From NCBI RefSeq assembly GCF_003633615.1, contig NZ_RBKU01000001.1, positions 2,542,001-2,606,000 on the forward strand: a DNA stretch of 64,000 nt. The letters are read 5' to 3'. This stretch comes from Mucilaginibacter gracilis. Its GTDB lineage: Bacteria; Bacteroidota; Bacteroidia; Sphingobacteriales; Sphingobacteriaceae. Shown piece after piece: positions 53,180-62,266 of the stretch; position 1 is the first letter of the stretch; every line of letters begins with the position of its first letter. The translations under genes and the position numbers were made by a program. Below the pieces are notes generated by a model that was not told the DNA's origin, did not search any database, and worked only from the letters and a program-made list of their open reading frames with translations.

Positions 53180-55744
53180 TTAGAATTTAAAGTTGTAAGA
53201 GATAGCGGGGACAAAAGTGAACAGGGTCGTGCGCACGGCTTCGGTCCGGCTGGGATCGGTCTTATTGTCGCGGAAATAGATGCGGTAGGCATTCGGGTTG
53301 CCGTAGGCGTTATACAGGCTGAAGCTCAGCTCGGAAGAGAACTTGTTGGTTTTCTTCAGCTGTTTGGTGGCACCCAGGTCCAGCCGGTGGTAAGCAGGCA
53401 TGCGCGAGGCATTGCGGCTGGTGTAATTGTAGTACGTGCTGCCGTCCACCTGGTATTTACCGGCAGGGAAAGTCACCGCATCGCCGGTATAGTATACAAA
53501 GTTGGCCGATAATACCCATCGGTCGCTTAGCTTATAGATGCCGACCAGGGAAAGATTATGCGTGCGGTCCTGGCGGGCATTGTACCAGTCGTCCTGGTTG
53601 ATGCCATCGATCTGCCGCTGTGTTTTGGACAGGGTATAGCTCAGCCAGCCGGTCAGGCGGCCGGTCTTCTTTTTGAGCAGCAGCTCCAGGCCATAAGCGC
53701 GGCCTTTACCGTAGAGCAATTGGGTTTCGATGGGCTGGTTGGTAAAGATATTGGCCCCGTTGCGGTAGTCGATCTGGTTCTGCAGTTTTTTGTAATAGGT
53801 TTCCAGGGTCAGCTCATAGTGGTGTTCACTGAGGTCGCGGTAATAGCCCAGCGAAACCTGGTCGGCCAGTTCGGGCCGGATGATGCTGGTGCTGGCCACC
53901 CATTTATCGACCGGCGAGCCGGAGCTGGAATTGGAGATGAGGTGCAGGTTCTGCGCGTTGCGGGAATAGGCCGCCTTCAGCGCACTTTGCTCATCCAGTT
54001 GAAAGGCTGCGCCTAATCTGGGTTCCGCATTGAAATAGGTTGTTTTGATTTGTTCCTTAATAATGGAAAATGCCGAGAGCCGCAGGCCGTAACTAAAAGT
54101 GAAACGGTCGGTCAGCTTCCAGTTATCGCCGGCGTACACTGCCTGGTCCAGGCTGAAGCGGTTGGGAAGTTCCTGCGAACTGATCCCGGCATTGCCGCTG
54201 GCGGTGATCTGCCCGGGCTTGATGCTGTGGTAAACGCTGTTAAAACCAAAATTGACGGTGTGCGCGTCGCCGGGGAACCATTGCAGGTCCTCTTTCAGGT
54301 TCCAGTCGCGGATGCGGGAATAGATGGTGTAATCGTTCACATCCTGGCGCAGGCTGATGGTATAATCGTAATTGCTGTAGATCAGTGAGGTATTGGAAAA
54401 GAGCTGGTTATTGAATACATGGTTCCAGCGCAGGGTGCCGGTAGTATTGCCCCAGTTGATGCCGTTCACCTTATCCGCTGCCAGCACATCCTTGCCAAAG
54501 TAACCCGAGAGGTAGATGCGGTCCTTGCTGCCCAGCACATAATTGGCTTTGGCGTTCAGGTCGTAAAAGTAGAGCTGACTGCGGTTGATGTCGGTGTCCC
54601 TGGATAATTTGAGGAACACGTCAGCATAGGTCCGACGCGCAGAGATCAGGAAGGAGGATTTGTCCTTTTGTATCGGCCCTTCGACATTCAGCCGGGCGGC
54701 GATCAGGCCCACTCCCCCGCTGACATGGGTGCCCTGGTTATTGCCGTCGTTCATCTGTACATCCATGACGGAGGACAGGCGCCCGCCATAGCGCGCGGGC
54801 ATGTCGCCTTTGTAGATGCTCACGTTTTTGATGGCGTCGGAATTAAAGGTGGAAAAGAAGCCGAGCAGGTGCGAAGCATTATACACGGTGGCTTCATCCA
54901 GCAGCAGCAGGTTCTGGTCCACTGCGCCGCCGCGTACATAAAAGCCGCCGCTGCCTTCGCCTGCGGACTGGATGCCGGGCAACAGTTGCAGGGTCTTGAC
55001 CACATCGCGCTCGCCGAGCAGTACCGGGATGTCCTTGATCTCTTTGATGCTGAGTTTTTCCACGCCCATCTGCGTGCCGCGCAGGTCACGTCCTCCCCGC
55101 GAAGGCGCGGAGATGGTTACGGTCTGGAGTTCCTGGGTGTTATCCTCCAGAGCGATATCCAGCTTTTGATCGGCGGTCAGGTCCAGGGTGATCGTTTTGG
55201 TTTTTTGCCCCACGGCGCTGACGCTTAGCTCCTGGCTGCCTTTGGGCAGCGTGAGCGAATAAAAGCCGTAAGCATTGGTCGCAGTGCCATTGGCGCCGCT
55301 CCGGATGGTGGCTCCGATGAGGGTTTCGCCATTGGCTTTATTGGTGATGGTACCGCTGAGCGTGTATTTACTTTGTGACGTGGCCGCCCGCTGTATGGTT
55401 TTCCCTGCGTCGTATTTGATCAGCACTTCCTGATCAAGTACGGTAAAACTAAATGGGTAAGGCGCGAGCGCATTGCCCAACAACTGCCTTAGCGGTTGAT
55501 CTTGGGCATGGATGCTGATCTTTACTGCGCTTTTGGCAACCGTTTCGTTGTAGGTGAACTTGATGCCGCTGACGGCTGTTATCTTATCCAAAGCCTGCTT
55601 AAGCGGCTCGTTGCTGATGGTTATTGTAACGGGTTTGTCTAATGGGCCCGGGCTTTGCGCTTTGCTTTTTGCATTGATCAAAAGTAATAGCAATAGGCAG
55701 ACGGCCGATAGTCTGGATATCCGCCCCTGTTTGTTGATTTTCAT
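53180..55744 (-). CDS. TonB-dependent receptor with STN and CarboxypepD_reg domains
   Basis: This 854-residue receptor has a signal sequence ('RLSAVCLLLLLLINAKSKAQ'), an STN domain (~35-105), a CarboxypepD_reg-like domain (~125-205), a plug ('GGFYVRGGAVDQNLLLLDEA', ~265-285) and a barrel ending 'FTFVPAISYNFKF'. The short plug with 'MGVEKLSIKEIKDIP' is typical of the receptors paired with DUF4249. It should import a substrate and signal to the FecR encoded upstream. ATG 55744 fits the signal peptide; 55756 is possible. Confidence 0.9.
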   Translation of the reverse strand: MKINKQGRISRLSAVCLLLLLLINAKSKAQSPGPLDKPVTITISNEPLKQALDKITAVSGIKFTYNETVAKSAVKISIHAQDQPLRQLLGNALAPYPFSFTVLDQEVLIKYDAGKTIQRAATSQSKYTLSGTITNKANGETLIGATIRSGANGTATNAYGFYSLTLPKGSQELSVSAVGQKTKTITLDLTADQKLDIALEDNTQELQTVTISAPSRGGRDLRGTQMGVEKLSIKEIKDIPVLLGERDVVKTLQLLPGIQSAGEGSGGFYVRGGAVDQNLLLLDEATVYNASHLLGFFSTFNSDAIKNVSIYKGDMPARYGGRLSSVMDVQMNDGNNQGTHVSGGVGLIAARLNVEGPIQKDKSSFLISARRTYADVFLKLSRDTDINRSQLYFYDLNAKANYVLGSKDRIYLSGYFGKDVLAADKVNGINWGNTTGTLRWNHVFNNQLFSNTSLIYSNYDYTISLRQDVNDYTIYSRIRDWNLKEDLQWFPGDAHTVNFGFNSVYHSIKPGQITASGNAGISSQELPNRFSLDQAVYAGDNWKLTDRFTFSYGLRLSAFSIIKEQIKTTYFNAEPRLGAAFQLDEQSALKAAYSRNAQNLHLISNSSSGSPVDKWVASTSIIRPELADQVSLGYYRDLSEHHYELTLETYYKKLQNQIDYRNGANIFTNQPIETQLLYGKGRAYGLELLLKKKTGRLTGWLSYTLSKTQRQIDGINQDDWYNARQDRTHNLSLVGIYKLSDRWVLSANFVYYTGDAVTFPAGKYQVDGSTYYNYTSRNASRMPAYHRLDLGATKQLKKTNKFSSELSFSLYNAYGNPNAYRIYFRDNKTDPSRTEAVRTTLFTFVPAISYNFKF

Positions 55745-55799
55745 AAATGTTGTCAATAGTTGATATGATTTTTCTTTAGGTGATATTTAAATAAAAAGC

Positions 55800-56789
55800 T
55801 TAATTATTAAAGGGCAAAGGCTGCAGCTCATAGCCTTGATTAAGCTTGCGCCAGTGCAGATCCATTACGGCGCAAAGTTTATTGAGCGCGTTAGCTAAGG
55901 GCTCGTTGGTATTGATACGCCCGTAAAACTCTTTTTGAGCAATGCCAGTGGCCAGATTTAAGTGGACGCCATACTGAAGGGAAAGGTCGTCTGCAACGCT
56001 TTGCAGGGATGCGCCATCATAGCTAAATAAGCCGGTACGCTGTGACAGGAATTTTGAAGCATTGGGGTATTCCCGCGTCACTAAGGACCTGCTTGCTTTA
56101 TCATAAACAGTTTGTTGGTTGGGTACCATAATGGCTTGCCTGCTCTGAGGCAGGCCATGCTCGAGTACAGCCACTTTTCCGCTGATCACAGTGACTTCAG
56201 CTATAGGCTGGCGGGGGTAGGCTTTGACGTTAAAGCTGGTGCCCAGCACCACCGTTTTAAGTACGCCCGATTGGATGACGAAGGGATGATCTTTATCATG
56301 CACAACGTCAAAAAATGCTTCACCTTCCAGTTTTACCAGCCGCTCCCGGGTCCTGAACTTATCGGGATAGCTTATCTTGCTGCCCGGACCAAGCCAGATC
56401 CGCGTACCATCCGGCAAAAGGATCTGCTGATGCTTGCCGAAGGTGGTTGACATTGCTATTTGTTTGGTTGGATCAATAATTTCCAGTGCCTGGTTTCTGT
56501 AAAGGGTTGCGAAAGTAACCAACAATACCACGGCTGCGGCAGCAGCTATGTTTCGCCATAGTGCGATTACCTGCGCGGGTTTTCGTGCTGTCGTGATTTG
56601 CGCGTTTATCCGCCCCAAAATACTTTCCCGCAGCTGTTCGGGAGTTTGGTATCTGGAGGCTGACAATAAAACTTCCTCATCGCTGAAACCGGCATACCAG
56701 GTGTCGAGCCAGATCTTTTCGTCGGCGGTGATCGTCCCCTGAATTAATTTATGGGCAAGCTCTTTTGCGTTATACTGATTATTTTCCAT
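55800..56789 (-). CDS. fecR: FecR-family anti-sigma factor
   Basis: This 329-residue anti-sigma factor has a cytoplasmic N-terminus, a transmembrane segment (~78-98, 'NIAAAAAVVLLVTFATLY'), a FecR domain ('LPDGTRIWLGPGSKISYP', 'GEAFFDVVHD') and a DUF4974-like end ('LSLQYGVHLNLA'). The ATG at 56789 starts 'MENNQYNAKELAHK'; a start at 56816 adds 9 residues. It lies between its sigma gene and the receptor. Confidence 0.92.
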   Translation of the reverse strand: MENNQYNAKELAHKLIQGTITADEKIWLDTWYAGFSDEEVLLSASRYQTPEQLRESILGRINAQITTARKPAQVIALWRNIAAAAAVVLLVTFATLYRNQALEIIDPTKQIAMSTTFGKHQQILLPDGTRIWLGPGSKISYPDKFRTRERLVKLEGEAFFDVVHDKDHPFVIQSGVLKTVVLGTSFNVKAYPRQPIAEVTVISGKVAVLEHGLPQSRQAIMVPNQQTVYDKASRSLVTREYPNASKFLSQRTGLFSYDGASLQSVADDLSLQYGVHLNLATGIAQKEFYGRINTNEPLANALNKLCAVMDLHWRKLNQGYELQPLPFNN

Positions 56790-56930
56790 GGCAACTGATC
56801 TTTCAACCTTTTGCACATATAGTCAGCGGCAAAAGCCTATACCCTTAGTGCGAATGAAAAATATTTTACTGGTCTTGTGAAAACACTGACGAAACAATTG
56901 GTCTTATACTGGAAACAGTGAAAAGCGCGT

Positions 56931-57521
56931 TTAACGAAGAAGTAAAATGAGTACCGGCAGGGAAACGCCAAGCGATTGCCTGAGTGAACTCAAAGCTTTA
57001 GACATATGGGCCTCAACCGTTTTTTGAGCTATACCCAGCTCCGCTGCTATTTCAGCGTAAGTTTTATTTTCGTCGCGGCTTAACAGGAATACAATGCGGC
57101 ATTTCTCGGGCAATTGCTTAATGGCGTGGTCAAGCCTTTGGCGCAGTTCTTTTTCCTCCAGCCATTGCATGATAGTATCCCCGGTATCGGCCGGGGTAGC
57201 GGCAAGCTCGTCCAGATGCTGCTGTTTTCTGTACGCGCGATCAAGGTGGTTGATCACTCTATATTTAACGGCGACCGAAAGGTACGTTGCCAGGCTATGT
57301 GTTAATTTAAGGCTTGCCCTGCGCTGCCAGATGCTTAAAAACACCTCCTGAACCACTTCTTCAGCTTCCTGTTCATCATCTAAACGGTGCCAGGCTACCG
57401 CGAAGGTTTTATCCCAATAACGGTTATAAAGCTCTGTGAAGGCTTCCCGGTTGTCGCCGGCCATGAGCTGCAGTAAATGTTCGTCCGTGCTATTGGGTAG
57501 ACTGAGAGTGGGCATGGTCAC
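56931..57521 (-). CDS. ECF sigma-70 factor
   Basis: This 196-residue sigma factor has region 2 ('AFTELYNRYWDKTFAVAWHR', 'EAEEVVQEVFLSIWQRR') and region 4 ('CRIVFLLSRDENKTYAEI', 'IAQKTVEAHMSKALSSLR') and a short hydrophobic tail. A TAACTTTG box on the minus strand (57566-57559) may be its -7 element. It heads the locus fecR-receptor-DUF4249. Confidence 0.92.
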   Translation of the reverse strand: MTMPTLSLPNSTDEHLLQLMAGDNREAFTELYNRYWDKTFAVAWHRLDDEQEAEEVVQEVFLSIWQRRASLKLTHSLATYLSVAVKYRVINHLDRAYRKQQHLDELAATPADTGDTIMQWLEEKELRQRLDHAIKQLPEKCRIVFLLSRDENKTYAEIAAELGIAQKTVEAHMSKALSSLRQSLGVSLPVLILLLR

Positions 57522-57621
57522 ATTTTTCTGATTGCAGGGTTGAGTTTAACAGGAGTTGCAAAGTTAGTAGTTTCGTTTTAGGAAATGTTCCGGGATTAGA
57601 CGAAAGCACCGGTTTCTTAGA

Positions 57622-57789
57622 CTAACGCGGGCGGGAAAGCAGTTTCCTGGCCACTGTCACTGCCGAAATATGCGCATTGATGGCAACCGCAATAAAGGTT
57701 TTGGATGCCGTATCATAAACCAGCAGCGCGCGATAGGTCTGGGTGCCGCCGCTATGGCCAATCCAGAGATCATCGGTATGGTTGATCTT
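57622..57789 (-). pseudogene. C-terminal relic of a serine hydrolase (paralogue of 62267-63421)
   Basis: On the minus strand this stretch encodes 'INHTDDLWIGHSGGTQTYRA' and continues through 'NAHISAVTVARKLLSRPR' to a stop at 57624-57622. It matches the last ~55 residues of the intact hydrolase at 62267-63421 almost residue for residue, with strong nucleotide identity. Homology stops abruptly near 57789. The N-terminal part of the same old gene lies at 59206-59425, in the right order and orientation. Confidence 0.85.
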
Positions 57790-57875
57790 TAAACACATCA
57801 TAGAAGCAGGATAAAAAAAATATCAAAGTGTAGTGATTTGGGATCTGGATCCATATCAATAGCCTATAAAAATAT

Positions 57876-57968
57876 ATGCGTCCTTTAAAAAAGAAAAAGC
57901 TTTTATGGTCACTGGCCTCAGTGCTTTCATTTGGTTTTAGTCCTGGTAATTGTACCTATGCTCCTTAG
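57876..57968 (+). CDS. possible 30-residue peptide with a signal-like sequence
   Basis: A short frame encodes 'MRPLKKKKLLWSLASVLSFG' followed by ten residues ending 'CTYAP': a basic start, hydrophobic core and small residues, like a signal peptide with almost no mature part. It lies within the segment that replaced the middle of the hydrolase gene, upstream of the methyltransferase promoter. It may be a truncated gene start or a real peptide; there is no further support. Confidence 0.25.
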   Translation: MRPLKKKKLLWSLASVLSFGFSPGNCTYAP

Positions 57969-58111
57969 CTGTCGTGATGTTGCAGATATGGCCCCCTGTT
58001 ATGGGTGTCGAGTGTTGTCGCGGGAAACATTGTACTTGTCATAGGAGTTTTGTTGGCAAATGAAGCGACAAACTGCGTTAGAAAAAAGAAGGATATCTGG
58101 TTTAGCTGATT

Positions 58112-58143
58112 TTTGTTGAATCTTCAAAAAATCTTTACTTTTG
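58112..58143 (+). promoter_or_regulatory. promoter of the methyltransferase unit
   Basis: TTTG at 58112-58115, a 20-bp gap and TACTTTTG at 58136-58143 match the Bacteroidota TTTG-N19-21-TAnnTTTG promoter well. Transcription would start near 58150, giving a ~115-nt leader that contains the structured element at 58162-58251. Confidence 0.65.
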
Positions 58144-58161
58144 TCGCATTAGAATCGTTTA

Positions 58162-58251
58162 AAAATATACACCCCGGAGGGAATGGCGGTTAGCCTTTTT
58201 CCTCCTGACCAGCTCAACCAGGGCTGGCCTAATTCACTATGTGTATATTTT
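58162..58251 (+). ncRNA. candidate structured leader / riboswitch-like three-way junction
   Basis: Three helices close a junction in the 5' leader. P1 is 11 bp, 58162-58172 with 58241-58251. P2 is GGAGG 58176-58180 with CCTCC 58201-58205, continuing to GGC/GCC around loop GGTTA (58188-58192). P3 is CCAGC 58209-58213 with GCTGG 58223-58227, loop TCAACCAGG. Loop P2 GGTT and loop P3 AACC are complementary, allowing a kissing contact. The layout recalls purine riboswitches, but their junction bases are absent. I match it to no known class. The gene start is 14 bp after P1. Confidence 0.6.
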
Positions 58252-58264
58252 ACCTACTATTATC

Positions 58265-59086
58265 ATGCTTATCGATTCATCGATCAACGATTTCTATAAC
58301 CAATGTGCCGAAGATACCAGGCTAAAAACAGGGCTTGGTCCCTTAGAATACTTACGCAACAAACAATTAATTGAACGCTACCTCCCCGCAGCACCTGCAG
58401 TAATTGCCGATATTGGCGGTGGTACCGGACACTATGCCGCATGGCTCGCAGGCATGGGCCACCAGGTCGTATTGGTAGATCCTGTAGGCAAGCATATCCA
58501 ACTGGCAGAGAAACGGTCGCGGAAATCCAAACGGGCGTTCAAGTGCATTGAAGGGGAAGCCCGCTGTCTTCCAATAGCTTCAAATTCCATAGACCTGGTG
58601 ATCCTGCACGGACCATTATACCATTTGCAGGAACCTGCCCAAAGAATAGCGGCGATAAAAGAAGCCCGCAGAATATTGAAGACAGGGGGAACGGTAATCG
58701 GCTTTGCCATTACTTATGCTGCATCAACTTTAGCAGCACTCCAGAATGGTATGCTCCATCATCCTGATATTTATCAGATGTGCAGGCAGGAACTGCAAAA
58801 CGGGGAACATGAACCGCCTCCTGCATTTCCCGGAATGCTGGCCCAGGCATTTTTTCATCGCCCGGATCAACTTTCCCAGGAGTTTGAAGAAGCTGGTTTA
58901 ATAAAAGTCGGTATGCATGCGGTGGAAGGTCTGGCCTGGCTGGACGCGAAGTTTTTTGAGAGCTGGGCAAGCCCTGAAAAGCAGCGACAACTGCTTGAAC
59001 TGGTAGCTGCAACTGAATCTGATCCAGAGCTACTCTGTCTCAGTCCGCATATCATGCTGGCAGCTGAAGTTGATTATAATAGCTAG
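58265..59086 (+). CDS. SAM-dependent class I methyltransferase
   Basis: This 273-residue methyltransferase has motif I 'IADIGGGTGHYAAWLA' (GGGTG near 51-55), an acidic second-strand end 'VVLVDPVGKH', motif 'ILHGPLYHL' and 'EARRILKTGGTVIGF'. The family is the UbiE/Methyltransf_11 type; the substrate is unknown. I chose ATG 58265, since the earlier ATG near 58241 lies inside the leader helix. It forms an isolated unit with its own promoter, leader and terminator, inserted in a decayed hydrolase gene. Confidence 0.85.
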   Translation: MLIDSSINDFYNQCAEDTRLKTGLGPLEYLRNKQLIERYLPAAPAVIADIGGGTGHYAAWLAGMGHQVVLVDPVGKHIQLAEKRSRKSKRAFKCIEGEARCLPIASNSIDLVILHGPLYHLQEPAQRIAAIKEARRILKTGGTVIGFAITYAASTLAALQNGMLHHPDIYQMCRQELQNGEHEPPPAFPGMLAQAFFHRPDQLSQEFEEAGLIKVGMHAVEGLAWLDAKFFESWASPEKQRQLLELVAATESDPELLCLSPHIMLAAEVDYNS

Positions 59087-59091
59087 TGCGT

Positions 59092-59129
59092 AAATGAAAA
59101 GGTGTAGCTTTTGTTACGCCTTTTCATTT
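59092..59129 (+). terminator. terminator of the methyltransferase gene
   Basis: A long stem pairs AAATGAAAAGG (from 59092) with CCTTTTCATTT (to 59129), extended by GTA/TAC, with an 8-base loop. It lies 6 bp after the stop codon. It is A/T-rich at the base and works as a likely transcription end in both directions. Confidence 0.75.
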
Positions 59130-59205
59130 AAAAGAATTTCCCCTTTAAAAACAAATGTCGCATAGGGCGGGAGTTTCGACAAAGTTCGCAGTAAATATTG
59201 ACAGA

Positions 59206-59425
59206 CTGTGATACGGAACAGGTCTTTAACCGTTCCGTCCAGGTTGTCCTTTAAATTCCGGTCGATGGCTGTCGTAACATCATAAGCACCGGGTACGGGA
59301 AAAATGGCCAGTGCGGGCTGGGGATGTTTTCTGGGCGATGGACCCTTATCCTAGGCGTCCGTTTTTCTGCAGGCACTGAACAGCAATGTAGTAATCAGTA
59401 AAGTGGTGAATGTTATATTTTTCAT
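59206..59425 (-). pseudogene. N-terminal relic of a serine hydrolase (paralogue of 62267-63421)
   Basis: From ATG 59425 on the minus strand the codons give 'MKNITFTTLLITTLLFSACR', then KTDA and a stop (TAG, 59353-59351) where the intact paralogue has Gln (CAG). Beyond the stop, the same frame continues 'DKGPSPRKHPQPALAIFPVP' and 'VKDLFRIT' as in the paralogue, until homology ends near 59206. It is the 5' end of the gene whose 3' end is at 57622-57789. Confidence 0.87.
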
Positions 59426-59490
59426 AGTTTTCCTTGAACAAAAATTTCAAAAATAAAGGTTTTAAATGTTGCAACCATTCCACCCGATCC

Positions 59491-61362
59491 TTAATCTCTC
59501 GCATGGTTAAGTTCTTTATATAACAAAGCAAGTTCTTTGGTGCGTTTTTCCATCAGCTCCATCGCACTCCTGAGCAGGACCTGGTTATCCAGTCCGAAAC
59601 CCATAAACTTCCGGATCAGGTCGTCCGCGGGCGCATCAAAACCGTTTTTAAGCAAAGCCGCGTAACGGCGCCCGAAGTCAGCAGGATCACGGTGCGCCTG
59701 TTCATAAAGGCGGCAGGTCAATAGCATCGCGTACAGGTAGTTGACGTTATACAAGGGGTCGTCAAATACCAGACGTTTATTGATCCACTCGCTCCGGCGT
59801 TCCGGCTCCGCCGCAAAAAACAGGTCATAGCGCTCCATAATGCCCGCGTACAAACTATCCACGTCCCTGCGGTCATGTATGCGCCCGGCAACCACACCGT
59901 CATAGATGCCCTGCTCGAAACTGCCTTCTTCGGCAGCGGTGAATATTTCCAGGGAAAGCTTATCCAGGAAAGCTTTGGTATAAAATGCTTTGGCGCTGGC
60001 GGTGGTGGCCTGCTGCTGCAATTCATCCAGTACCAATAGCTCGTTGAGCATGGCATAGGCTTCAAAAAGGAAACCAGGCCCTGCGGCATAGGAAGGAACT
60101 ATACCGGCCTCACTCATCAGTCGCATGTGAATGGCATGGCCGCCCTCGTGGGAAAGCCTTAAAACTTCCCCAAGGCTGCCGCTGTAACTTTTCATATACA
60201 AAGTCACCGGGACGCCGGGGTAGCCCACTGACGTATTTTCATTGACCCTGTCCGGTCCGGCGGCGATATCCTGCGCCCTGTTGGCCGGGTCCAGCAGCCA
60301 GGCAAATAAATGCTGGTAAGGTTTGCCCAAAGGCCGGAACGCCCGGAGCGTTAAGGCTTTCACCTGCCCGAAGGGCAGCTGTTGAAAGCTGTATCCGGAC
60401 GGCAGGCTCATATCCCAGCTGTGTACGGTATCCAGGCCCGTAATCAATTTAACCTGGGCAGCCTGCACCCGCTGGTAGTTCTTCAGCACTGCCGAAAGGC
60501 CCGTCATTTGCCGGAACATGGCCCGAACGCTGTCTTCCGGCAGTTGCAGGCGGCGGGCATAGGTGGCCTCCGGGGCGCTTTTAAAGCCCTTTAACTGCGC
60601 CAGTGCATTTTTTGCAGCGGTGATATCGATAAGGGTACCCGCCAATAGCTCCGCATGGGCGCTATAGGCATTATAATAAGTTTTCATGCCGCGGGCACGA
60701 ACCGCCGCATCCGGGTACTGTAACACCTTATTACGGTTAGTGACAGGATTCAGTTTTTGCCCATCGGGCAGTAACAGGTCGGGTGCCCTGGTATCGTCCA
60801 TCAGGTTATCATACCTGTCCGTCAGCCTTTGGATCAGCGGATCGCTGAGCCTGGCAGCGATAGCCGCAGGGACAGGATTCAGCTCGTGTTCCGCATCCGA
60901 ACGTTTTTTTTCCAGTAAATAATGATAGCGGTAGGCTTTATCCCCGGCCTGCGTCGAAAAGACCTGCCTGCGTAATTGCCCTGCCGTATACCGGTCCAGG
61001 CTGTCTATTAACTGATCCACTTGATCTTTGGCGCTCCTTGCCGCTGTATCCCGTTTGTCCCGGTAGCCCAGCAACTGAAAATAAGCGTAGTGCCTGTTCA
61101 GGGAAACCAGCAGCTTTTCGTAAAGCGCCAGTTGATCGTCCAGCATAGCAGGCGTCCAGGGTTCTTTTTTCGTGAAAACAGCGGTGCTATCCATTAAGCG
61201 CTTCCGCTGTTCCAGCTCTTTGGCCGGGCTGCTGAAATAACGTTCCGGACTTGCCCGGAAGGCGGTTGAATGCCCGTCAAAAGGGTCAAATGATTGTGCC
61301 GCAGCGGGCGCAGCATTCACGCAAAGCACCAAAGCCAGCCAATAAAAACGTGTCCGTAACAT
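59491..61362 (-). CDS. M3-family oligoendopeptidase, exported
   Basis: This 623-residue zinc peptidase has HEGGH at 405-409 ('LSHEGGHAIHMRLM') with the helical architecture of M3 peptidases (oligoendopeptidase F/PepF). The downstream 'FLFEAYAMLNELLVLDEL' supplies the third ligand Glu region. It begins 'MLRTRFYWLALVLCVNAAPA' with a signal peptide cut after 'AAAQ', so it acts in the periplasm, unlike cytoplasmic PepF. The ATG at 61362 is preferred over 61512, which lies within the AraC gene. Confidence 0.85.
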   Translation of the reverse strand: MLRTRFYWLALVLCVNAAPAAAQSFDPFDGHSTAFRASPERYFSSPAKELEQRKRLMDSTAVFTKKEPWTPAMLDDQLALYEKLLVSLNRHYAYFQLLGYRDKRDTAARSAKDQVDQLIDSLDRYTAGQLRRQVFSTQAGDKAYRYHYLLEKKRSDAEHELNPVPAAIAARLSDPLIQRLTDRYDNLMDDTRAPDLLLPDGQKLNPVTNRNKVLQYPDAAVRARGMKTYYNAYSAHAELLAGTLIDITAAKNALAQLKGFKSAPEATYARRLQLPEDSVRAMFRQMTGLSAVLKNYQRVQAAQVKLITGLDTVHSWDMSLPSGYSFQQLPFGQVKALTLRAFRPLGKPYQHLFAWLLDPANRAQDIAAGPDRVNENTSVGYPGVPVTLYMKSYSGSLGEVLRLSHEGGHAIHMRLMSEAGIVPSYAAGPGFLFEAYAMLNELLVLDELQQQATTASAKAFYTKAFLDKLSLEIFTAAEEGSFEQGIYDGVVAGRIHDRRDVDSLYAGIMERYDLFFAAEPERRSEWINKRLVFDDPLYNVNYLYAMLLTCRLYEQAHRDPADFGRRYAALLKNGFDAPADDLIRKFMGFGLDNQVLLRSAMELMEKRTKELALLYKELNHARD

Positions 61363-61427
61363 CTGCTGTAAATTAGCCCGCAAGGTAAAGTGATGGGCTG
61401 ACTTAAAATAGAATAGGATTAGCCTGC

Positions 61428-62210
61428 TTAAATTTTCCGGAATTGTTTCGGCAGATAACCGGTTAACGCTTTGAAAGTGCGGGTGAAATGGGCATGGTCG
61501 GCGAAGCCGCATTGATAAGCGATGTCGGTCAGCGACAGCTTTCCATCGCCGAGCAGCGGTAGGGCCCGCTCGATTTTCAGCTTACGCATGTATTCACCTA
61601 AAGTAGTAGAGAAATAGACCGGGAAGTAGCGGGAGATCGTGACGGGGTGTACACCTACCTTTTGGGACAGTTCCCCGAGATCATGGCATGCAGACCATTC
61701 ATCCTGCAATAACGCCTTCAGTTGCATTACCCATGCTGGCGTATAGCCTTCTCTTTTCCCTTCCGGGTGTAGCAAAGCCATCAGCAGCAACTGTGCCGAA
61801 GCCTGCGTATAAACTACCGGGTCTTCCAGCGCATGGTAAAGCTGAAGGAGCAGAAATTTGGCATCAGGTTTTGTGCTTAGGAGGTTATCCAGCCGGTCTT
61901 CCGCATACGCTGCTACCAAACCGGGCCGGAACGATAGATTGATCTTAAATGTTCCCGGCTGGTAGCGATCACAGCGATGTACCTCACCTGCGGGGATAAA
62001 TTTCAGGTCACCAGGTTGCCGCTTATAATATTTACCGTAAAGATACTCATCGTGCCCGCCTCTGACCAGCAAACTGATACTGGCCTGTTCGTGGCTATGC
62101 CATTCTTCCAGCTCCTTATCTCCGGAATAAAGGGTAGGCATCACGCCGCAGCCATCGACCGTCTTCACCGACCGCACCCGGCCAAGGAATGTATTACTGC
62201 TTTGTTTCAT
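61428..62210 (-). CDS. AraC-family transcriptional regulator
   Basis: This 260-residue regulator has an N-terminal cupin sensing domain (~25-100, 'EWHSHEQASISLLVRGGHDE', 'PAGEVHRCDRY') and a C-terminal AraC DNA-binding domain (~160-260, 'DLGELSQKVGVHPVTISRYF' and 'LTDIAYQCGFADHAHFTRTF'). It lies between the serine hydrolase and the M3 peptidase on the same strand and may regulate one of them. The effector is unknown. Confidence 0.9.
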   Translation of the reverse strand: MKQSSNTFLGRVRSVKTVDGCGVMPTLYSGDKELEEWHSHEQASISLLVRGGHDEYLYGKYYKRQPGDLKFIPAGEVHRCDRYQPGTFKINLSFRPGLVAAYAEDRLDNLLSTKPDAKFLLLQLYHALEDPVVYTQASAQLLLMALLHPEGKREGYTPAWVMQLKALLQDEWSACHDLGELSQKVGVHPVTISRYFPVYFSTTLGEYMRKLKIERALPLLGDGKLSLTDIAYQCGFADHAHFTRTFKALTGYLPKQFRKI

Positions 62211-62266
62211 AAGCTAAATGTAGGGGTTTAAAAGTGCTCATTCCTTACCGGTACGCTTTCTAGCTA

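Noticed and set aside
58162..58251. Purine, cobalamin or SAM riboswitch identity for the leader
   Set aside because: The required junction bases of purine riboswitches and the B12-box are absent, and no SAM class layout fits. It stays an unassigned structure.
58241..58264. Methyltransferase start at 58241
   Set aside because: That ATG lies in the 3' arm of the P1 helix; ATG 58265 fits the protein start better.
61363..61512. Longer N-terminus of the M3 peptidase
   Set aside because: It overlaps the AraC gene and precedes a clear signal peptide at 61362.
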